From positions 1-52,455 of the forward strand of contig JAMBLJ010000065.1 of the NCBI GenBank assembly GCA_023336815.1: DNA of 52,455 bases, given 5' to 3'. The position numbers were made by a program, and so were the translations under genes. The notes under the pieces were generated by a model, which made no database searches, was not told where the DNA came from, and saw nothing but the letters and a program-made list of their open reading frames with translations. Shown in pieces: positions 48,824-52,455 of the stretch. This DNA comes from Actinomycetes bacterium (GTDB lineage: Bacteria > Actinomycetota > Acidimicrobiia > Spongiisociales > UBA5794). Every line of letters begins with the position of its first letter. Position 1 is the first letter of the stretch.

Positions 48824-49000
48824 GAGACGTTTACCGTTTACCGTTTACCGTTTACCGAGCCGTATCAGAAGCCGATGTTTTGCGGATCCGGACCGTCGAA
48901 CGACGCCGTCGAAGGTCAATCGACGCACCGCTGAACCTCAGATATGCGGCGCTGGCCACCTACACCCTTCTTGCGGTAAACGGTGAACGGTAAACGTCTC
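48824..49000. repeat. Heptad inverted repeat, locus G (CGTTTAC)
   Basis: Left arm: GAGA then four CGTTTAC heptads (48828-48855). Right arm: GTAAACG, GTGAACG, GTAAACG (48976-48996) then TCTC. The outer 11 bp (GAGACGTTTAC/GTAAACGTCTC) pair perfectly, and 27 bp pair with one mismatch. The 117-bp interior shows no gene or repeat. It separates convergent dgt and the nitroreductase gene. Confidence 0.9.
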
Positions 49001-49007
49001 CGCCGAC

Positions 49008-49667
49008 TCAGCCTTGAGCTGTCGGCTTCCAGAGGGACTCGTCTACTGACCAGCCGGGTGATGTTCCCCATCGCTCTTCGTAGACGACATTCTGGACAGG
49101 TGCCCGTTTCGCAAGACCCCACTTCCCGAGCGGGTACCCGCATGTGATCGCCGCCGCGTTCTGCCAACCTTTGTCAGGGGGGACACCAAGGAGGTCAGCG
49201 ACTTCCTTCTGCTTGAAGATGCCAAGGACGGTCGTCAAGGTGGTTCCTACGTTGTGAGCACGTGCCGCAAGCATCATGCTCCAGACGCCGGGATATATCG
49301 ACGCCCCACTTGGATCATTGCGGAAGAACGGGAAGACAACAAGCGGGACCTTCTCGAAGTTGTCGGCGAGCCATTGCGACGAACTCAATACCCTCTTCGT
49401 CGCCTCATCTCCCCGCTCCTCCGCGGCCTCCTTCTTACCCTTGTAGAACGTCTCGTTCAGTTCCACCCACGCCTCTGCATACAGCTCACCCAGGACACCA
49501 ATGGCCGAACGGTCGGTGACGGTCAACCACCGCCAATTCTGCGAGTTACCGCCAGACGGTGATCTGATCGCCGCATCGAGCATGGAACGCACCACGTCGC
49601 CGGGGATAGGGTCGGAGGACACACGGCGCATGGCGCGTGTCGTGTACAGGGCTTCGAATATTTCCAT
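49008..49667 (-). CDS. Nitroreductase family flavoprotein
   Basis: 219 aa. FMN-binding N-terminus LYTTRAMRRVSSDPIPGDVVRSMLDAAIRSPSGGNSQNWRW, central PGVWSMMLAARAHNVGTTLT, and C-terminal NAAAITCGYPLGKWG are the three conserved blocks. These enzymes reduce nitro groups, quinones or enones with NAD(P)H; the natural substrate is unknown. Its 3' end lies 8 bp from the repeat locus G. Confidence 0.9.
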   Translation of the reverse strand: MEIFEALYTTRAMRRVSSDPIPGDVVRSMLDAAIRSPSGGNSQNWRWLTVTDRSAIGVLGELYAEAWVELNETFYKGKKEAAEERGDEATKRVLSSSQWLADNFEKVPLVVFPFFRNDPSGASIYPGVWSMMLAARAHNVGTTLTTVLGIFKQKEVADLLGVPPDKGWQNAAAITCGYPLGKWGLAKRAPVQNVVYEERWGTSPGWSVDESLWKPTAQG

Positions 49668-49685
49668 GAGGTGACGTTAGACCGG

Positions 49686-50096
49686 TCAGGCAGTCAGTGA
49701 GGCCACAACGGCGATGGCAACGAGATTGAACGCAGTCCAGGTCACACAAACGACGACGTACCGACGTATGAACACAAGCCAGTCGCCTGACCCCCGCGCG
49801 AGAGCTACGCCGAGGATGTACCAGATTGGGAAGCTGGTCACGATCCCGAATACCAGAACGGTGAACCTGGTCACATCGATGAAACTGAACGAGAGAACCC
49901 AGGCGGTTGGTGCAGCGATGAGGAACAGGACGGACGCCGCGAGTGTCGCAGCGAACTCGCCCATGTCTCCCGCTCTCCGGAACCCAACCGATAGAGAGAT
50001 CGCCGTGAGGAGAACCGGATAGGAGATACCAATGAACCCACCGATCAGCGGTGAGATGCCATGCCTCCTGGGAGCGAATGAAACGTCCTTCTTCAC
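49686..50096 (-). CDS. Four-TM membrane protein, unknown
   Basis: 136 aa, GTG start. Hydrophobic segments at about 15-37, 50-75, 78-100 and 112-134 (ISYPVLLTAISLSVGF, LAASVLFLIAAPTAWVL, TVLVFGIVTSFPIWYILGVAL, VCVTWTAFNLVAIAVVASL). Charged residues are few and lie in loops. Not recognised. It lies upstream of the nitroreductase (18-bp gap) on the same strand and is divergent from dodecin. Confidence 0.6.
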   Translation of the reverse strand: MKKDVSFAPRRHGISPLIGGFIGISYPVLLTAISLSVGFRRAGDMGEFAATLAASVLFLIAAPTAWVLSFSFIDVTRFTVLVFGIVTSFPIWYILGVALARGSGDWLVFIRRYVVVCVTWTAFNLVAIAVVASLTA

Positions 50097-50164
50097 GGGG
50101 ATGCAGCGTACCCTGCTGGATGACCATCGCGCTGATGCGGCTACGATTCTGTTCCGGAGGTCAT

Positions 50165-50383
50165 ATGCCAGATCGACTCGACACGAGCGCTCTCAAGATC
50201 ATCGAGATCATGGGTGTCTCTACGAAGAACTATGAGGACGCCCTCGAACACGCCGTCGCAAAGGCGTCAGAAAGCATCAAAGGCATCACGAAAGTCGAGT
50301 TGATCGACCAAACGGCCTCCGTGCGCGATGGGAAGATCGTGCGCTACGAGGTGAGAGTAAAGCTCTGGTTCGTCGTCCACTGA
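50165..50383 (+). CDS. Dodecin family flavin-binding protein
   Basis: 72 aa from the ATG at 50165, preceded by CCGGAGGTCAT. The one-helix, three-strand dodecin pattern is clear: KIIEIMGVSTKNYEDALEHAVAKASESIKGITKVEL followed by two strands (GKIVRYEVRVKLWFVV). Dodecins form 12-mers that store or buffer flavins and are small and monocistronic, as here. Confidence 0.93.
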   Translation: MPDRLDTSALKIIEIMGVSTKNYEDALEHAVAKASESIKGITKVELIDQTASVRDGKIVRYEVRVKLWFVVH

Positions 50384-50501
50384 ACATCTAGCCACTCGCG
50401 GTGTACCTCGTTTCCCGTGCTCACACGGTGGACCGGCACCGTGGGATAACACATCGTCACACCGCGCTATCCGGACAGCCACACTACGCTGCTGGTTCCG
50501 C

Positions 50502-51596
50502 ATGAAAAATCTGATCACGTATCGTGCTCTCCTTCCGTTGCTCCTCCTCGGGCTCCTCGCCGTGGCGCCTATTCCCGCGTCCGCACAAACGTCAGGTGAT
50601 GTGTCGAGAGCCAAAGAGGCAGAAGAGCAGGCGTACCTGGAACTGCTTGCGGCAGATGCGAAACTGATAGAGGGCCTCGAGGAACTCGAACGGATCCAGG
50701 GCAAGATCTACAACCTGAACTGGCGTATGGATCGGTTGGAGGAAGCCCTCACCGAATATGGCGACAACGTCGACTCGCTCAATGAGCGTGCCCGATTGCT
50801 CGTCTTTGAGGCGTACACGGCCGGTGGACGCAATCTGGTCACAACTGCGTTCAGCGCAAACAACATCCAGGACCTCATCACCAGTCAGGCACTCTTCGAT
50901 GAAGCATCGACACGAAACTCCAGCCAGCTCGACCAGCTAGCTGCGGTGAACAGACAGATGGACCGTTTGACTGAGGAACTCACGGAGAAGGAAGCAGAGG
51001 TCCAGGTGCTCAAGGTCCAGCAGGACGCGGTGAACGCACAGCTCGTCGATGACCGCGAACATGCGGACGAGCTTCACGCCAGGGCACAGAAGAATTATTC
51101 AGCGGCATTTGCACGTTACGAGGCGGAGAAGCGGAGACTGGCAGCCGTTGCTGCAGCGAAGGCTGCAGCACGCACGGGTGGCGCAGCAGGTGTTCCCGCT
51201 GCCACCAATGGAGTCAACTGTCCGATCGCTGGAAGCAACTACTTCATCGATACCTGGGGATATCCGCGGTCTGGCGGACGAACACACAAGGGCACAGACA
51301 TGATCGCAGCCCGCGGAACGAAACTCGTTGCAATGCGCTCCGGAACGGTTCGACTGAACTCACATCCACTCGGCGGCCGGCAGGTGTACGTTTTCGGCGA
51401 TGACGGCATCACCTACTACTACGCACACCTCTCGAGTTACCCGTCCGGTCTGTCGACCGGAAGCCGCGTGGGTCAGGGTGACGTCGTAGGTTTCGTGGGA
51501 AGCTCAGGAAACGCAACCACGAATGTGCTCCACCTCGGCATGATCGTCGGCGGAAGGTACGTCAACCCGTACCCGACCGTCCGCCGAGCCTGCTGA
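50502..51596 (+). CDS. Coiled-coil M23 (LytM-like) peptidase-domain protein
   Basis: 364 aa. Signal peptide (LLPLLLLGLLAVAPIPASA), then a long coiled coil at about 35-225 rich in Glu, Gln, Leu and Ala, then an M23 domain. THKGTDMIA carries the first zinc His and Asp, and YYYAHLSSY the active-site His. In the final motif HxH the sequence is NVLHLGMIV: the zinc-binding second His is kept but the first, catalytic one is Val. It may be a non-catalytic activator like EnvC/NlpD or weakly active. Expected to act on peptidoglycan outside the cell. Confidence 0.88.
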   Translation: MKNLITYRALLPLLLLGLLAVAPIPASAQTSGDVSRAKEAEEQAYLELLAADAKLIEGLEELERIQGKIYNLNWRMDRLEEALTEYGDNVDSLNERARLLVFEAYTAGGRNLVTTAFSANNIQDLITSQALFDEASTRNSSQLDQLAAVNRQMDRLTEELTEKEAEVQVLKVQQDAVNAQLVDDREHADELHARAQKNYSAAFARYEAEKRRLAAVAAAKAAARTGGAAGVPAATNGVNCPIAGSNYFIDTWGYPRSGGRTHKGTDMIAARGTKLVAMRSGTVRLNSHPLGGRQVYVFGDDGITYYYAHLSSYPSGLSTGSRVGQGDVVGFVGSSGNATTNVLHLGMIVGGRYVNPYPTVRRAC

Positions 51597-51622
51597 CCGA
51601 GCACCAGCGAACGTTCGGCGAA

Positions 51623-52177
51623 TCACTCGTCTTCGTCGTTGACAATCTCAACATCGAGTTCCTCGACAACAACATCGTCGATGTTGCCATCACCAGTTGT
51701 GTCGAGGCCGTAGAGACGTACGCCGCTCGCTTCCACGTCGGAGAGTGTCCCATCCTCGCCTGGCTCGATTCCTGAAGCCGTGATGACCTCGGTTCGGGTT
51801 ACATCAGGCTCTCCGTCACCATCGATGTCATAGGCGACGGTGCGGACTTCGGTGATCTCGACACTGTCGATCGTGCCATCACCTGTGAGGTCCATCTCGG
51901 TTTCCGATGTCTCGACTGTGGTTATGACGTCGATGACGCCGTCTCCATCGACGTCGACAACAGTCTCCTCGATCCTCACAGTTTCGATGATGTCGGCAAC
52001 TCCGTCTCCATCGATGTCAAGTTCTCTGACCTCCGTGTAGACCGTCCGTGCGCCGTCTGGCTCGCCGTCTCCGGTGATATCGATCTCGCTGTACGTGGTC
52101 TCGATCACGGCATCATCAGCCGCGTCAGGTGAGGCCAGATCGCCGTTCGCGCCAGTATCGACATCGTCAGTGTTCAC
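51623..52177 (-). CDS. Acidic protein of seven 21-residue Ca-loop repeats
   Basis: 184 aa, no signal peptide. Residues 33-179 are seven consecutive repeats of exactly 21 residues, each opening with a D-x-D/T-G-D-G-x-x-D loop (DITGDGEPD, DIDGDGVAD, DVDGDGVID, DLTGDGTID, DIDGDGEPD, a degenerate EPGEDGTLS, DTTGDGNID). Each is followed by alternating Val/Thr/Glu strand-like sequence. The loop is that of dockerin/thrombospondin type 3 calcium sites. It is extremely acidic with almost no Lys. Function unknown; convergent with the M23 gene. Confidence 0.85.
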   Translation of the reverse strand: MNTDDVDTGANGDLASPDAADDAVIETTYSEIDITGDGEPDGARTVYTEVRELDIDGDGVADIIETVRIEETVVDVDGDGVIDVITTVETSETEMDLTGDGTIDSVEITEVRTVAYDIDGDGEPDVTRTEVITASGIEPGEDGTLSDVEASGVRLYGLDTTGDGNIDDVVVEELDVEIVNDEDE

Positions 52178-52206
52178 AGATCATCCTTCGTAGAGTGGTT
52201 TCATCG

Positions 52207-52266
52207 TAGCGACCAGCCGGCACTGGGTCTTCTGCGAGTAGCCAGGATAAAAGCCAGCGGTCGCGC
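52207..52266. terminator. Long imperfect stem between two minus-strand genes
   Basis: GCGACC (52209-52214) pairs with GGTCGC (52259-52264), with smaller CCAG/CTGG pairings inside. It lies just after the MFS-like stop and before the Ca-repeat gene. No T-tract; terminator function is a guess. Confidence 0.3.
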
Positions 52267-52267
52267 T

Positions 52268-52455
52268 CTACATCGCAACGGCTGGTGTGTCGGCTCGGGC
52301 GACGACACGCAGGCTCTCGACGCTGACGACCATCACGACGGCGAGTAGGAAGAGCACGGGTGCAATGGTCAGTGGTCCGGAGGTGTTCACAAGAAGACCG
52401 ATCAGCGCGGGTATCACGGCTATCGCCACCATCGCTGCCGACAACTGATACCCGA
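52268..52455 (-). CDS. C-terminal end of an MFS-like transporter
   Basis: This frame is open from the right edge and so is not in the ORF track. It ends with two TM helices: YQLSAAMVAIAVIPALIGLL and a second reading IAPVLFLLAVVMVV, then a short cytoplasmic tail ending DTPAVAM. The Gly/Pro-spaced helix (A-x-x-P-x-L-x-G-L-L) is typical of the last pair of helices in major facilitator transporters. The substrate cannot be judged from 62 residues. Confidence 0.65.
   Translation of the reverse strand, partial: GYQLSAAMVAIAVIPALIGLLVNTSGPLTIAPVLFLLAVVMVVSVESLRVVARADTPAVAM

Overview
The window reads as a chromosomal segment of a moderately high-GC actinobacterium. The closest fit is a deep-branching lineage such as Acidimicrobiia, but that placement is inference from gene families. 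Supporting signs are a WhiB protein, a GlnR-type orphan regulator, a GlnII plus GlnA2 glutamine synthetase pair, a mycothiol-dependent isomerase-family protein, an acyl-CoA carboxylase epsilon-like subunit, and many GTG starts with ATGA/GTGA/TGATG overlaps. Several exported proteins carry Thr-rich tethers. I see no transposase, phage gene, integrase or CRISPR array. Coding density is very high.

Layout: 0-3.5 kb holds a truncated membrane protein, a LysM protein, a sensor kinase and a Thr-rich membrane protein. 3.5-6.9 kb is a minus-strand pterin/folate operon: PTR1-like reductase, folB, a folK-folE fusion, moaA. 7.8-11 kb is a nitrogen module (glnII, glnA2, glnR) with a candidate GlnR operator in the divergent promoter. 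11-21.2 kb holds a beta-propeller lipoprotein, a PLP enzyme, an ALDH7 enzyme, RidA, an IscA/Mrp Fe-S pair, and an MBL-Nudix-FxsA operon. 21.3-25.5 kb has a ferric-reductase-like membrane protein, selA-selB and whiB. 25.6-29.7 kb has NfeD, a lone receiver domain, a CNNM/CorC protein and tRNA-Pro(CGG). 29.8-32.8 kb is an overlapping ask-asd-enoyl-CoA hydratase operon with an internal aspartokinase start. 32.8-38.9 kb holds cyclophilin, PHP phosphoesterase, a second kinase, methylmalonyl-CoA epimerase, AccE-like protein, thiolase and glpX. 39-43.5 kb has a queuosine mannosyltransferase-like protein, recR, ybaB, divergent dnaX and a nucleotidase. 43.5-48.8 kb is a phnDCEE-type ABC importer followed by dgt. 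49-52.5 kb holds a nitroreductase, dodecin, a coiled-coil M23 protein, an acidic protein with seven exact 21-residue Ca-loop repeats, and the end of an MFS-like transporter.

The most unusual feature is not a gene. Seven intergenic loci carry short arrays with a strict 7-bp period, mostly arranged as inverted arms. Five loci use NNNCAGA/TCTGNNN, one uses CGTCATA-like heptads and one uses CGTTTAC. All seven sit where transcription direction switches, and none lies between co-directional genes. They resemble, in period only, the heptanucleotide STRR repeats described from heterocystous cyanobacteria. At one locus the array supplies the last codons of a metallo-hydrolase gene.
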